DNA of 64,000 nt, from NCBI GenBank assembly GCA_019359095.1, contig JAHHHZ010000011.1, forward strand, positions 1 to 64,000, in the 5' to 3' direction. A model generated the notes under the pieces. The model was given only the letters and a program-made list of their open reading frames with translations. It had not been told where the DNA came from and searched no databases. Positions 8,875-17,822 of this stretch are shown here, piece after piece. This DNA comes from Pleurocapsa minor HA4230-MV1. GTDB taxonomy: Bacteria > Cyanobacteriota > Cyanobacteriia > Cyanobacteriales > Xenococcaceae. A program made the position numbers and the translations under genes. How positions within the stretch are numbered: position 1 is the stretch's first letter; every line of letters starts with the position of its first letter.

Positions 8875-11190
8875 TTAACCATCTTGGAGTTGGTTATAAC
8901 GCTCCTCTTTTTGGCTCAGGCTATTAATTTTATTGATGATTTGAGTCGGATTCATTGATTTGAGTAGGTATTCATCTACCCCACATTTGGTAAATTTTTG
9001 CCATTCATCATGTTCAAAGCGATCGCAAAGTAGAGATACCCTAGTATAGTCGGCAAGATCGGCATGGGCGATCGCATTGACAATATTTCCGACATCCATC
9101 ATGGAACAGTCTTGATCGATAATGACAATTCTGGGTTGAAGCAATTCAATTTGACTAACCGCCATCGCCGAATCCGTTAACCACACCACCTGATAATCGA
9201 TAGTGTTTAGCAGTTGACAAATAAAAGTCGCGCTAGCCTCATCCTCTGTAACCAGCACAATTGTTTGTGAACCTGCCTCCATATGATTAGGAGTAGATGT
9301 GGTTGCTGCTAAAGAATGTAAATTATGGCTAGGATGCTCTTTTTCAGGCAGATAAACCGTAAATACTGAACCCTCTCCCAAAGCTGACTCGATCTCAATG
9401 GTTCCGCCATGTAGCTCCACCAGTTTTTTGCTTAAAGCAAGTCCCAAACCTGTACCGCCATGAACTCGCTGGCGCACGTTTTCAATTTGTTTAAATTTCT
9501 CGAATAGCAACGGGATTTCGTCTGGAGCAATGCCAATTCCCGTATCTTCAATTTGAAAAATCACCTGGTGCTGTTCCCGCCACACCCTAAGTATTACTTC
9601 GCCCCCCTCGGGAGTAAACTTAATCCCATTACTCAGGATATGGAAGAGGATTTCTTTCAATCTAATTTCATCAGCCAAAAAACTTGTTTTTTCTGGCTCG
9701 ATCTCAATTTCCGACCTCAGTTTAATATTTTTTGCCTCAGCACTTTCTTGTAATAAATGTAGAGTATGTTTGACTACTTCAGGCAGCGATACCTGCTTGA
9801 TTTCTAGCAGATGTTTACCCGATTCCACATCAGAAAACTCCAAAATATTGTTAATGAGAGAAAGCAGATGTTTCCCACTTTGCTGAATCAGATGTAGATA
9901 TTCTTGCTGTTTTTCTGGCGACAGGTGTATCTTTTGTTTGGTAGATGACCATTGCAGCAGGGTACTAGATAAACCAATCACACAGGTTAGAGGAGTCCGT
10001 AATTCATGACTCATGCTACCCAAAAAATCATGTTTCGATTTGCTAGCTGCTTCGGCGGCAATTAAGGCATCCTTTAGCTGTTGAGACTGAGTTGCCACCT
10101 GTTTTTCCAGCAGTTTCTTTTGCTGCTGTAGCTGTTGATAGGATTGATGGTTAAAAATAGCGAGCGCTAAATATTCTGCCGTCTGACGCAGAAACTGTAC
10201 ATCTTGATGTTGCCACACTCTAGGCTCACATTGATGGGCAATAATTAACCCCCACAATTTACCTCTGACGTTAATCGGCGTGACTATTTTGGCTCTTACC
10301 TGTAACTTGGTCATCAAAGACTGAAGACAAGGATCTAGATTAGAACCTGCTGTAAGATCATTAATCACCAAGCCAAATCCTTGACGGTATTTCTTTCTAC
10401 AGCCTGAGTTTTGCCCCCAGTAACCTTCTTCCTGCAAATACAGGGTAGAGATAATGTCTTCGCTACTTCGAGCTTCATAAGTAATTGTATCTACTGTTTT
10501 AATTGGCTTAATGTTCGTTTGATCGGATTTTAGGGTTACACCCAGCTGATAGACTAAAAGCCGATCCGATTTTAAGAAATTGCAGCTACGATTAATTGCA
10601 GTTTGGATAATTTCTGGTAAATTAAGGTTTTGAGCGATTTGAATCTTAATCTGTTCAAAGATTTTTTCTTGCTCTACCTGGTAATGAAGTAAGTTTTCCA
10701 TTTGCGGACTAGAGTACTGATTATGATTGCGCTCTGTTTGTTCTGCACTGTTCGTTAGCAATTTAACTGCTTTCAAGATAAAATCTGCGGAGTTATCTCT
10801 ATTTTGGGTTAATTTAGCCATGAGATTTAAACGTAACCTCTCAATAACATTAATATTCCACTTTTGTTTGTAGGCAAATTGAATTAATTTATCGATTATT
10901 ACTGTAGGATCGAAAATTAAGCTAACCTGATATGTTGTGGCAGCTAATTTTTTTTCTTGATGCAAAAAAGCATTAAAACTTGGTGTTATTAACAGAAAGA
11001 ATCGCTCTGTTTCTGATTGTTCTAAAACATATTTTTTTGTTTCATTTTTTAATAGATTGGTTAATGTATCTTCTTTAAATAATTGAGTTTCTTCTTTAGA
11101 TGCCATATCTAACCAAAGTTCAGCAAGCTGTTGCCAAACATGACAATCGACATTTCTTTTAAAGACTAATGAAGATGGGGAACTCGACAC
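8875..11190 (-). CDS. cikA: CikA-like hybrid sensor histidine kinase
   Basis: Domain order is: an N-terminal domain without a clear name (1-170), a GAF domain (about 185-345, ending LIIAHQCEPRVW), HisKA with SHELRTPL (His near residue 393), HATPase with GTGLGLALSKKLVELHGG, and a C-terminal receiver-like domain (about 645-760). The order and 771-residue length match CikA, the circadian input kinase that resets the KaiABC clock and dephosphorylates RpaA. In S. elongatus the receiver is a pseudo-receiver; here IVIIDQDCSM keeps an Asp at the phospho-acceptor position and YLLKS keeps the Lys. No GAF cysteine for bilin attachment is obvious. The alternative is another GAF hybrid kinase. Confidence 0.68.
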   Translation of the reverse strand: MSSSPSSLVFKRNVDCHVWQQLAELWLDMASKEETQLFKEDTLTNLLKNETKKYVLEQSETERFFLLITPSFNAFLHQEKKLAATTYQVSLIFDPTVIIDKLIQFAYKQKWNINVIERLRLNLMAKLTQNRDNSADFILKAVKLLTNSAEQTERNHNQYSSPQMENLLHYQVEQEKIFEQIKIQIAQNLNLPEIIQTAINRSCNFLKSDRLLVYQLGVTLKSDQTNIKPIKTVDTITYEARSSEDIISTLYLQEEGYWGQNSGCRKKYRQGFGLVINDLTAGSNLDPCLQSLMTKLQVRAKIVTPINVRGKLWGLIIAHQCEPRVWQHQDVQFLRQTAEYLALAIFNHQSYQQLQQQKKLLEKQVATQSQQLKDALIAAEAASKSKHDFLGSMSHELRTPLTCVIGLSSTLLQWSSTKQKIHLSPEKQQEYLHLIQQSGKHLLSLINNILEFSDVESGKHLLEIKQVSLPEVVKHTLHLLQESAEAKNIKLRSEIEIEPEKTSFLADEIRLKEILFHILSNGIKFTPEGGEVILRVWREQHQVIFQIEDTGIGIAPDEIPLLFEKFKQIENVRQRVHGGTGLGLALSKKLVELHGGTIEIESALGEGSVFTVYLPEKEHPSHNLHSLAATTSTPNHMEAGSQTIVLVTEDEASATFICQLLNTIDYQVVWLTDSAMAVSQIELLQPRIVIIDQDCSMMDVGNIVNAIAHADLADYTRVSLLCDRFEHDEWQKFTKCGVDEYLLKSMNPTQIINKINSLSQKEERYNQLQDG

Positions 11191-11300
11191 AATTAAAATC
11201 TAATAACCAAGACAGTTTTCTTCTCTATACAGCTTGGCTCATTTTAATGAGTTTTGACTGAACTGTAATTATTTCTCAAGATTAGAAATCCACTCAAATT

Positions 11301-14300
11301 ATGCATAAAATCGCTGCCCTTCCTGGAGGCTGGAATCCTACCACCGAAGGAGTAATTTTTATCGAACAGTCACCTGCACCAATTATTTTTTTGACTTATG
11401 CTGATACAGATATTCAAACTCTTGCCGCTGCACAAACTCTTTTAGATGATAATTTTCCTCACCTGAGAGTTGCTAACTTATTGAATTTACAACAGCAGCT
11501 GAGTATAGATGTCTATCTAGAAACTGTAGTTTCCCAAGCAAAGATTGTCATCCTGCGTTTACTAGGTGGAAGTACTTATTGGTCTTATGGATTTGAAAGG
11601 ATTAAAGAGGTTGCCCAACAAAACAATCTAGCTTTATTTATTTTACCTGGAGATAATGCTCCAGATCTAGATTTAATTAGCCATTCTACCGTTTCTCTAA
11701 CTGTTGTCAATCAATTATGGCGGTATTTCATTGAAGGAGGAACAGAAAACTATCTTAATGCTTTGCAATATATTAGTGATATTTGCTTACAAACAAATTA
11801 CTATCCTAATGCTCCCAAATCTGTTCCCGAATTAGGTAAATATAAATGGCAAAGTTATCTGAGTAATTCAGTTGCATTTAGTCATCAACTACGTCCAGAA
11901 ATAAACTTGGAGCTTAATAAAATATCAGCGCAAAACTGTTGCGGAATATTATTTTATCGATCGCATTATTTAGCAGGAAATACTACACCAATAGATCATT
12001 TATGTAAATCTTTAGCCACTCGTAATTTAGATCCGCTGCCGATATTTATTGATTCGTTAAGAAATGTAGAATTACAGCAACAACTGTTAGCTTTACTTAA
12101 AGAAACAAAAGTTAAATTATTATTAAATACTACTAGTTTTTCCTTAGCAAAAATTGGCGAGTCGGCTCAGTTAGAATTTTGGCAGCAGTTAAATGTTCCT
12201 GTGCTTCAGGTGATTTTGAGTAGCAGTACCGAATCACAATGGTCAACTAGTCCTCAAGGATTAATGCCCAGGGATGTAGCGATGAATGTAGCACTACCTG
12301 AAGTGGATGGCAGGATTATTACTAGGGCAATTTCTTTTAAATCGGTACAAACGTGGAACGAGCGCCTGGAAACGAATGTAGTTGTCTATCAACCCAAAAG
12401 CGATCGCCTGGATTTTGTCGCCGAATCCGCAGCTAATTGGATTAAGCTGGCGAATACCCCAGTACAAGAGCGTAAAGTAGCTTTAATTCTCGCTAATTAT
12501 CCCAATAAAGACGGGAGAATTGCCAACGGAGTCGGTTTAGATACCCCTGCAAGCTGTATTAAAATCCTGGAAGCCTTACAACAAGAGGGTTATACCGTTA
12601 TAGATCTACCCATTACGGGAGATGAATTGATTCAACGCCTGACCAAGGGGATTACCAACGATCCAGAAAGCCGTATTAATCGAGCTTGTTATCAAAGTTT
12701 ATCTCTAGAGGAATATCAACAGTACTGGGAAACATTACCTGAAGCAGTGCAGCAAGGTATCTCCAACCGATGGGGTAACGTAGGGGCGAATGGCCATTCG
12801 CCCTTACAAGAATCGCCCTTGCAAATTGATATTCCTGGGATTCAATTGGGTAATGTGTTTATCGGTATCCAACCGTCAAGAGGTTACGATCGCGATCCGA
12901 GTTTAAATTATCATGCGCCAGATCTTGAGCCTACTCACGAGTATTTAGCCTATTATCATTGGTTACGTAGTAGTTTTGGGGTACAGGCGATCGTTCATGT
13001 GGGAAAACATGGCAATTTAGAATGGCTACCAGGGAAAAGCTTGGCGCTTTCGGCTAACTGCTATCCAGAGGTCGCTTTGCAAACGATTCCTAATATCTAT
13101 CCTTTTATTGTTAACGATCCAGGTGAAGGTTCCCAGGCAAAAAGGCGATCGCAAGCGGTAATTATCGACCACCTGACCCCACCCCTCACCCGCGCTGAAC
13201 TTTATGGTGGTTTAGAAAAGTTAGAAGCTTTAATTGATGAATATTATGAAGCTCAAAGCTTAGATCCTACGAGGCTGAAGATCATTAGCGATCGCATTAC
13301 GCAACTAGTGCAGCAGGAAAAACTAGACGAAGATCTTGGCATTAAGCCTACTGATACTAAGACTCTGGCACAATTTCTGACCGTTGCCGATGGCTATCTC
13401 TGTGAACTAAAAGAAGCTCAAATACGGGATGGTTTACATATCTTTGGTCAATGTCCTGATGGGGAACAACTACGGGATTTAATTATTGCGATCGCGCGTT
13501 CTCCTAGTTATGGTCGTCTTGGTCTGACTCAGGCTTTAGCCCAGGATTTTGGTTTGGATTTCGATCCGTTAATCAACATCGCCGATCAAACATGGGTAGG
13601 GGCAAATATTGGCGTAGGGGCGAACGGCCGTTCGCCCCTACAGAGGATGAATGATTGGCAGATTGATTACCTCAAACAATTCCAACAATGCCGTAATCAG
13701 GGAGATGCGATCGCTATTCTCGAAGAAATTGCCATGGAACTAGTTGATCGCTTAATCCAGGGTGAACCCATTACCTATTACCCATTACCTATCACCTCAA
13801 TTCAACTCCAGTGGATTCAACAAACCCTGTTACCGAATTTAATTAAAAGCGATCGCGAAATTATTAATTTACTTAGAGCTTTAGACGGAAAATATATACC
13901 CAGTGGGGCATCGGGCGCGCCTACTAGGGGCAGACCAGAGGTATTACCCACAGGACGCAATTTTTATTCGGTAGATATTCGAGGAATTCCGACGGAAACT
14001 GCCTGGGAAGTGGGAAGCAAAGCAGCAGAAGTGTTAATTGAGCGCTATACCCAGGAAAATGGCGAATATCCCCAATCTTTAGCGATCTCGATCTGGGGAA
14101 CTTCCACGATGCGTACTGGCGGGGATGATATTGCTCAAGTGATGGCGTTGATGGGAGTTAGACCAGTTTGGGATGGAATCTCTCGTCGGGTAGTGGATTT
14201 TGAGATATTACCTAGCTCAATTTTGCAGCGCCCCCGTGTGGATGTAACGGTTAGAATATCAGGCTTCTTCCGTGATTCTTTCCCCAATATGATTGACCTA

Positions 14301-15158
14301 TTAAATAAAGTAACTCAAGCAGTTGCCGATTTACCCGAAACGGAAGATATTAATCCTTTGGGCAACCATGTACGCCTAGAGCAACAGCAACTACAAGCAG
14401 AGGGAATAGACGAGGCGACAGCAAAAGAAAAGGCTAGCTATCGCATCTTTGGTTCCAAACCAGGGGCTTATGGCGCGGGAATGCAAGGTTTAATTGAAGC
14501 GCAAAACTGGCAGAGTGATGAAGATCTGGCGAGGGCTTATCTTAACTGGAGTTCCTATGCTTATGACGGTACTGGAACAGGTCATGCTGCACCTGAATCG
14601 TTTAAAAGTCGCCTCAAGCAGCTACAGATCGTCTTACACAACCAAGATAACCGCGAACATGATTTGCTCGACTCTGATGATTACTATCAGTTTCAGGGAG
14701 GTATGACTGCTGCGGTGCGTAGTTTAACGGGTAAAAACCCCGAAGTCTATTTTGGTGATAATTCCCAGCCCAGTAATCCCAGAGTACGTAAGCTAACAGA
14801 AGAAATCGCTAGAGTATATCGATCGCGTGTAATTAATCCCAAATGGATTAAGGGAGTTATGCGTCATGGTTACAAAGGCGCATTTGAAATTGCAGCTACT
14901 GTAGATTATTTATTTGCCTATGATGCCACGGCTAATTGCGTTGCCGATCATATGTATGAAGGAGTAGCCCAAGCCTATATCTTTGATCGCCAAGTACAGG
15001 AATTTATGCAAACCAAAAACCCCTGGGCATTACGAGATATGTCCGAAAGACTCCTAGAAGCCCATCAACGAGGACTCTGGCAAAATGTCGATCCACAAAT
15101 GATTGATGATCTAAAAGCGATCGCCAATCAATCAGAAGCAGTTATTGAAGAAATCTAG
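11301..15158 (+). CDS. cobN: Cobaltochelatase subunit CobN (CobN/Mg-chelatase family)
   Basis: CobN is the large subunit of the ATP-dependent chelatase that inserts cobalt into hydrogenobyrinate diamide in cobalamin synthesis. The start MHKIAALPGGWNPTTEGVIF, then the central VHVGKHGNLEWLPGK, SLNYHAPDLEPTHEYLAYYHW and PSGASGAPTRGRPEVLPTGR and the late VMRHGYKGAFEIAATVDYLF are all family blocks. Length 1285 is within range. Odd features are three repeat-derived stretches in frame: VGANGHSPLQ (about 494-503), VGANGRSPLQ (about 772-781), and a heptamer-encoded ITYYPLPIT (about 823-832). There is no cobS/cobT nearby; cyanobacteria commonly use Mg-chelatase-type ChlI/ChlD partners. I saw no B12 riboswitch upstream. 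Confidence 0.93.
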   Translation: MHKIAALPGGWNPTTEGVIFIEQSPAPIIFLTYADTDIQTLAAAQTLLDDNFPHLRVANLLNLQQQLSIDVYLETVVSQAKIVILRLLGGSTYWSYGFERIKEVAQQNNLALFILPGDNAPDLDLISHSTVSLTVVNQLWRYFIEGGTENYLNALQYISDICLQTNYYPNAPKSVPELGKYKWQSYLSNSVAFSHQLRPEINLELNKISAQNCCGILFYRSHYLAGNTTPIDHLCKSLATRNLDPLPIFIDSLRNVELQQQLLALLKETKVKLLLNTTSFSLAKIGESAQLEFWQQLNVPVLQVILSSSTESQWSTSPQGLMPRDVAMNVALPEVDGRIITRAISFKSVQTWNERLETNVVVYQPKSDRLDFVAESAANWIKLANTPVQERKVALILANYPNKDGRIANGVGLDTPASCIKILEALQQEGYTVIDLPITGDELIQRLTKGITNDPESRINRACYQSLSLEEYQQYWETLPEAVQQGISNRWGNVGANGHSPLQESPLQIDIPGIQLGNVFIGIQPSRGYDRDPSLNYHAPDLEPTHEYLAYYHWLRSSFGVQAIVHVGKHGNLEWLPGKSLALSANCYPEVALQTIPNIYPFIVNDPGEGSQAKRRSQAVIIDHLTPPLTRAELYGGLEKLEALIDEYYEAQSLDPTRLKIISDRITQLVQQEKLDEDLGIKPTDTKTLAQFLTVADGYLCELKEAQIRDGLHIFGQCPDGEQLRDLIIAIARSPSYGRLGLTQALAQDFGLDFDPLINIADQTWVGANIGVGANGRSPLQRMNDWQIDYLKQFQQCRNQGDAIAILEEIAMELVDRLIQGEPITYYPLPITSIQLQWIQQTLLPNLIKSDREIINLLRALDGKYIPSGASGAPTRGRPEVLPTGRNFYSVDIRGIPTETAWEVGSKAAEVLIERYTQENGEYPQSLAISIWGTSTMRTGGDDIAQVMALMGVRPVWDGISRRVVDFEILPSSILQRPRVDVTVRISGFFRDSFPNMIDLLNKVTQAVADLPETEDINPLGNHVRLEQQQLQAEGIDEATAKEKASYRIFGSKPGAYGAGMQGLIEAQNWQSDEDLARAYLNWSSYAYDGTGTGHAAPESFKSRLKQLQIVLHNQDNREHDLLDSDDYYQFQGGMTAAVRSLTGKNPEVYFGDNSQPSNPRVRKLTEEIARVYRSRVINPKWIKGVMRHGYKGAFEIAATVDYLFAYDATANCVADHMYEGVAQAYIFDRQVQEFMQTKNPWALRDMSERLLEAHQRGLWQNVDPQMIDDLKAIANQSEAVIEEI
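12780..12807. repeat. GTAGGGGCGA palindrome inside cobN (copy 1)
   Basis: A 28-bp imperfect palindrome reads GTAGGGGCGAATGG then CCATTCGCCCTTAC. It is in frame and encodes VGANGHSPL. A partial copy of the right arm (TCGCCCTTGCAA) follows directly near 12,812-12,823. Confidence 0.85.
13614..13641. repeat. GTAGGGGCGA palindrome inside cobN (copy 2)
   Basis: A perfect 28-bp palindrome (GTAGGGGCGAACGG / CCGTTCGCCCCTAC) is read in the same frame as copy 1 and encodes VGANGRSPL. A left-arm half copy (GTAGGGGCAAAT) lies just upstream at 13,596-13,607, giving VGANIGVGANG in the protein. Confidence 0.88.
13767..13797. repeat. Heptamer repeat (CCCATTA/CCTATTA) inside cobN
   Basis: Four heptamer units (CCCATTA, CCTATTA, CCCATTA, CCTATCA) sit within the cobN frame. 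The same heptamer, as AATGGGT on the other strand, forms intergenic arrays at 54,261 and 60,650. Confidence 0.7.
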
Positions 15159-15221
15159 TTATTAAAAATGAAACTTACATTACCCTGTCTATAATAAATC
15201 CATAATTAACAAGCAAAGATC

Positions 15222-15794
15222 ATGCAAGTTCCTACTAAAACCTATTATTCCCCAGAAGAATATTTAGAACTAGAAACTACTGCTGAATACAGAAGCGAAT
15301 ACCTTGATGGTCAAATAATACCAATGGCAGGCGGCAAACCAAATCATAATCAACTGGCAATTAATTTAACTAGCGCCATAAATTACAATTTACGCAAGAA
15401 GCCATATCGAGTTTTTATGAGCGATTTGCGTTTGATCATTCCCGATCGCTCTTTGTATACTTATCCCGATGTAATGGTAGCTGAAACTCCTTTAATATTT
15501 GCTGAAAATAGACAGGACACGATTACTAATCCTATTGCGATCGCCGAAATTCTCTCAGATTCTACGGAAAAATACGATCGCGGTGATAAATTTAGGATGT
15601 ATCGCACTATTCCCAGTTTTAAAGAATATATTTTAATCAGTCAGACAGCGATGCAGGTGGAGAAATTTACCAAGAATAATGCTAATCAATGGGTATTGTC
15701 GGAATATGCAGGACAGAATGCCAAGATTGTCTTTAATTCCTTTGAGTTTGAGATTAGTTTAGATGAACTCTACGATCGCGTCGATTTGGATTAG
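15222..15794 (+). CDS. Uma2 family (DUF820) endonuclease-like protein
   Basis: The protein has the Uma2 pattern: YSPEEYLELE near the N terminus, YLDGQIIPMAGGKPNHNQLA, SDLRLIIPDRSLYTYPDVMV (the PD half of a PD-(D/E)xK site), then AEILSDSTEKYDRGDKFRMY and FKEYILIS. Members fold like restriction endonucleases and are greatly expanded in cyanobacteria, but their role is unsettled. Length 190 is standard. It follows cobN by 63 bases with no functional link I can see. Confidence 0.88.
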   Translation: MQVPTKTYYSPEEYLELETTAEYRSEYLDGQIIPMAGGKPNHNQLAINLTSAINYNLRKKPYRVFMSDLRLIIPDRSLYTYPDVMVAETPLIFAENRQDTITNPIAIAEILSDSTEKYDRGDKFRMYRTIPSFKEYILISQTAMQVEKFTKNNANQWVLSEYAGQNAKIVFNSFEFEISLDELYDRVDLD

Positions 15795-15803
15795 ATTAAA
15801 ATC

Positions 15804-15858
15804 TCTAAGTCTCCAATTCCCCAATTCCCTAAGTCCCCAATTCCCTAAGTCCCCAAGT
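15804..15858. repeat. Tandem repeat of CCAATTCCCTAAGTC type
   Basis: AGTCCCCAATTCCCTA-like units repeat about three to four times between the convergent Uma2 and phosphatase genes. Confidence 0.6.
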
Positions 15859-15872
15859 CTTCGAGAAGAAAT

Positions 15873-16748
15873 CTAGGCGTTAATTATCTTACCGAAATCA
15901 AATACTTCTCCATCTTTACCAATCCCTTGAATTCCTAAATGGTTTGGCTTAACATCGATGGTGGCAAAACTCAATCTTGCTGCTGAATGAGCAGTCCAAT
16001 CAGACTCTCCTACAGGACGGATTGTTGCCCCAGCACCGCAGGTTAAATATGTTGTTCCTTCAATCGGCTCGGTACGCTCATAGTTGTGGTCATGACCATT
16101 GATATACAGTCGAACGCTATATTTGGCAAACATAGGTGATAGCAGCTCAATTAGTTCAGGACTACTGCCATGCATACCAGAGGAATAGAGGGGATGATGT
16201 CCAAAAACGATTTTCCAGGTAGCCTTCGATTTGGCTAGTTCTTGGTCAAGCCAACTAAGCTGATTTGACCAGTCAGCATTTTCATTGGTATCAAGAGCAA
16301 AAAATTGCACAATACCTTGGGTAAATGTGTAGTAACGACCCTGCATATTAAATGCTGAATAATTGACTTGATCTACACCATTGTTAGTTATTATGTCGTG
16401 GTTGCCTAAAACAGCATAGAAAGGAACTTCTTGTTGCCGAAGATAACGATATGGTCTACCGAAGGTTGCCCCAACCCTTTCTATTTCTCCCTTGTCGTAA
16501 ATATTATCTCCAGCCAGTAATACTAGCTTGAAAGGATGTTTTTGATAATAGTTATTCATCACATCAGCGATCGCTAATTGTCCAAGGTTTCCCGTTCCCA
16601 CATCTGCTAAAGCGACAAAGCGAAATGAAGAATCAGATACTTGAGGGACATCCTTAGATGTATTTCCCCAAACAGGTAGGTTATGACTGCTTAAAACTAA
16701 ACCTAATCCTCCCAAACCTGCTAACCGCAATATGTCACGACGTTTCAA
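15873..16748 (-). CDS. Tat-exported metallophosphoesterase (purple acid phosphatase-like)
   Basis: The first 30 residues, MKRRDILRLAGLGGLGLVLS and on, form a twin-arginine type signal peptide, so the enzyme probably acts in the periplasm. Metal-binding motifs of the calcineurin superfamily are all present in order: ADVGTGNLG, GDNIYDKGE, GNHD, FGHHPLYSSG and NGHDHNYER. The spacing fits tartrate-resistant acid phosphatase type enzymes. The likely reaction is phosphomonoester hydrolysis for phosphate scavenging, though the substrate is inferred. Length 291 is usual. Its 3' end faces the Uma2 gene. Confidence 0.88.
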   Translation of the reverse strand: MKRRDILRLAGLGGLGLVLSSHNLPVWGNTSKDVPQVSDSSFRFVALADVGTGNLGQLAIADVMNNYYQKHPFKLVLLAGDNIYDKGEIERVGATFGRPYRYLRQQEVPFYAVLGNHDIITNNGVDQVNYSAFNMQGRYYTFTQGIVQFFALDTNENADWSNQLSWLDQELAKSKATWKIVFGHHPLYSSGMHGSSPELIELLSPMFAKYSVRLYINGHDHNYERTEPIEGTTYLTCGAGATIRPVGESDWTAHSAARLSFATIDVKPNHLGIQGIGKDGEVFDFGKIINA

Positions 16749-16859
16749 AATTTTTATTGCTCCTCCAAAATCACTTTTTTGCTATTTATATTTTTATCAT
16801 TGCAAGTGCCAGTATAAAGAAAAATCGTCAAGAACTTTGAAAGAGCTAGCAAACTTGTC

Positions 16860-16908
16860 CAATTTGCTTACGTCTTTGCTTCTTTGCGTCTTTGTGTCTT
16901 GGCGCGAG
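16860..16908. repeat. Heptamer-type repeat (CTTTGCGT)
   Basis: Units of the kind GTCTTTGCTTCTTTGCGTC repeat here just past the stop of the methyltransferase gene. The complementary form (GCAAAGACGCTAAGACGC) appears near 57,953. Confidence 0.55.
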
Positions 16909-16910
16909 AC

Positions 16911-17726
16911 TTACAATTGAAAGTGACCTATTTTTACTTGACGTCTGATCGTGGGAATATAACTTAGCCAACCCATTAATCCCAAGCGATTTTTATGTTT
17001 GTCAAGATAATGCCATTGATCGAGCAGTTTAATTCCCTCCTCCCAGGTTTCTATTTCCTTTAAATTTTTTATACCCCACCTGTAGGAGGCATCTATGTTT
17101 AGTTTTCCTGAGTTAAGTCTGCTGTTTTGGGCTAAAAATATGCCTAATGAATCAAATATTATTTCTGATTGAACGAAGTTATGTTTAATAGCGTTAAATA
17201 ATTGTTTTACTTCCAGTTCTGAAAAATACATCAACAACCCTTCAGCAATAATTAGTATTTTATCTGAGGCTATTTCTTTGACATTTTGGATCCAGTTAAA
17301 GTCTAAAGCAGAATAACTTAAATAGTGAAGTCGTTCGGATTTATTAATTAAATTATCCCAAACAAGTTTGACTTCTGGTAAATCAATACAAAACCAATTA
17401 ATTGAGCCATTATCTACGCGAAAAAATCTAGTACATAAGCCTGTTCCCAGATTGACAATTGTGGCATCAGGATTTTGATTGATAAAATTTTTGACTAGCT
17501 CGTCTATAATCTCAGTTCTAATTGCAATAAGAGCTTGGCTAAACTGAGAATTATTTTCGGCAAAATTATAATTAATTCTTTTTACTATTTCAACTGAATG
17601 ATCATCTTTAATAATTCCGTCTTGCCTTTTGGTTTCTAGACTTCTTAAATAAAGTGTTGTCAAGAGAGTTTCAGATACTCCTTTTAAGCCTGCAACATTT
17701 GGATCATAACTCATAGGTATTTCCAT
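16911..17726 (-). CDS. LCMT/TcmP-type SAM-dependent O-methyltransferase
   Basis: The sequence matches the leucine carboxyl methyltransferase superfamily (PPM1/TcmP-like): VNLGTGLCTRFFRVDN as the SAM motif, CIDLPEVKLVWDNL, and ILIIAEGLLMYFSELEVKQL, the superfamily signature. Bacterial members methylate small molecules, often polyketides or unknown acids, so the substrate is unknown. I start at the ATG giving MEIPMSYDPNVAGLKGVS; a TTG nine codons upstream and an ATG four codons downstream are alternatives, and none has a clear ribosome-binding site. Confidence 0.8.
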   Translation of the reverse strand: MEIPMSYDPNVAGLKGVSETLLTTLYLRSLETKRQDGIIKDDHSVEIVKRINYNFAENNSQFSQALIAIRTEIIDELVKNFINQNPDATIVNLGTGLCTRFFRVDNGSINWFCIDLPEVKLVWDNLINKSERLHYLSYSALDFNWIQNVKEIASDKILIIAEGLLMYFSELEVKQLFNAIKHNFVQSEIIFDSLGIFLAQNSRLNSGKLNIDASYRWGIKNLKEIETWEEGIKLLDQWHYLDKHKNRLGLMGWLSYIPTIRRQVKIGHFQL

Positions 17727-17822
17727 TTTTAGGGGATATATCAGCTGAAACAATAACTATCAGAAACTGTGTCATAACTTTAACCAAGTGTTCCCACTTT
17801 AAATTTGATAATTATAATTAGT

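Noticed and set aside
11191-11300. Cobalamin riboswitch before cobN
   Set aside because: The 110 bases lack any B12-box-like sequence and are too short for the structure.
13596-13641. Palindrome in cobN as an intragenic terminator
   Set aside because: No T-tract follows and the cobN frame continues for 500 residues with intact motifs, so I treat it as a repeat insertion.
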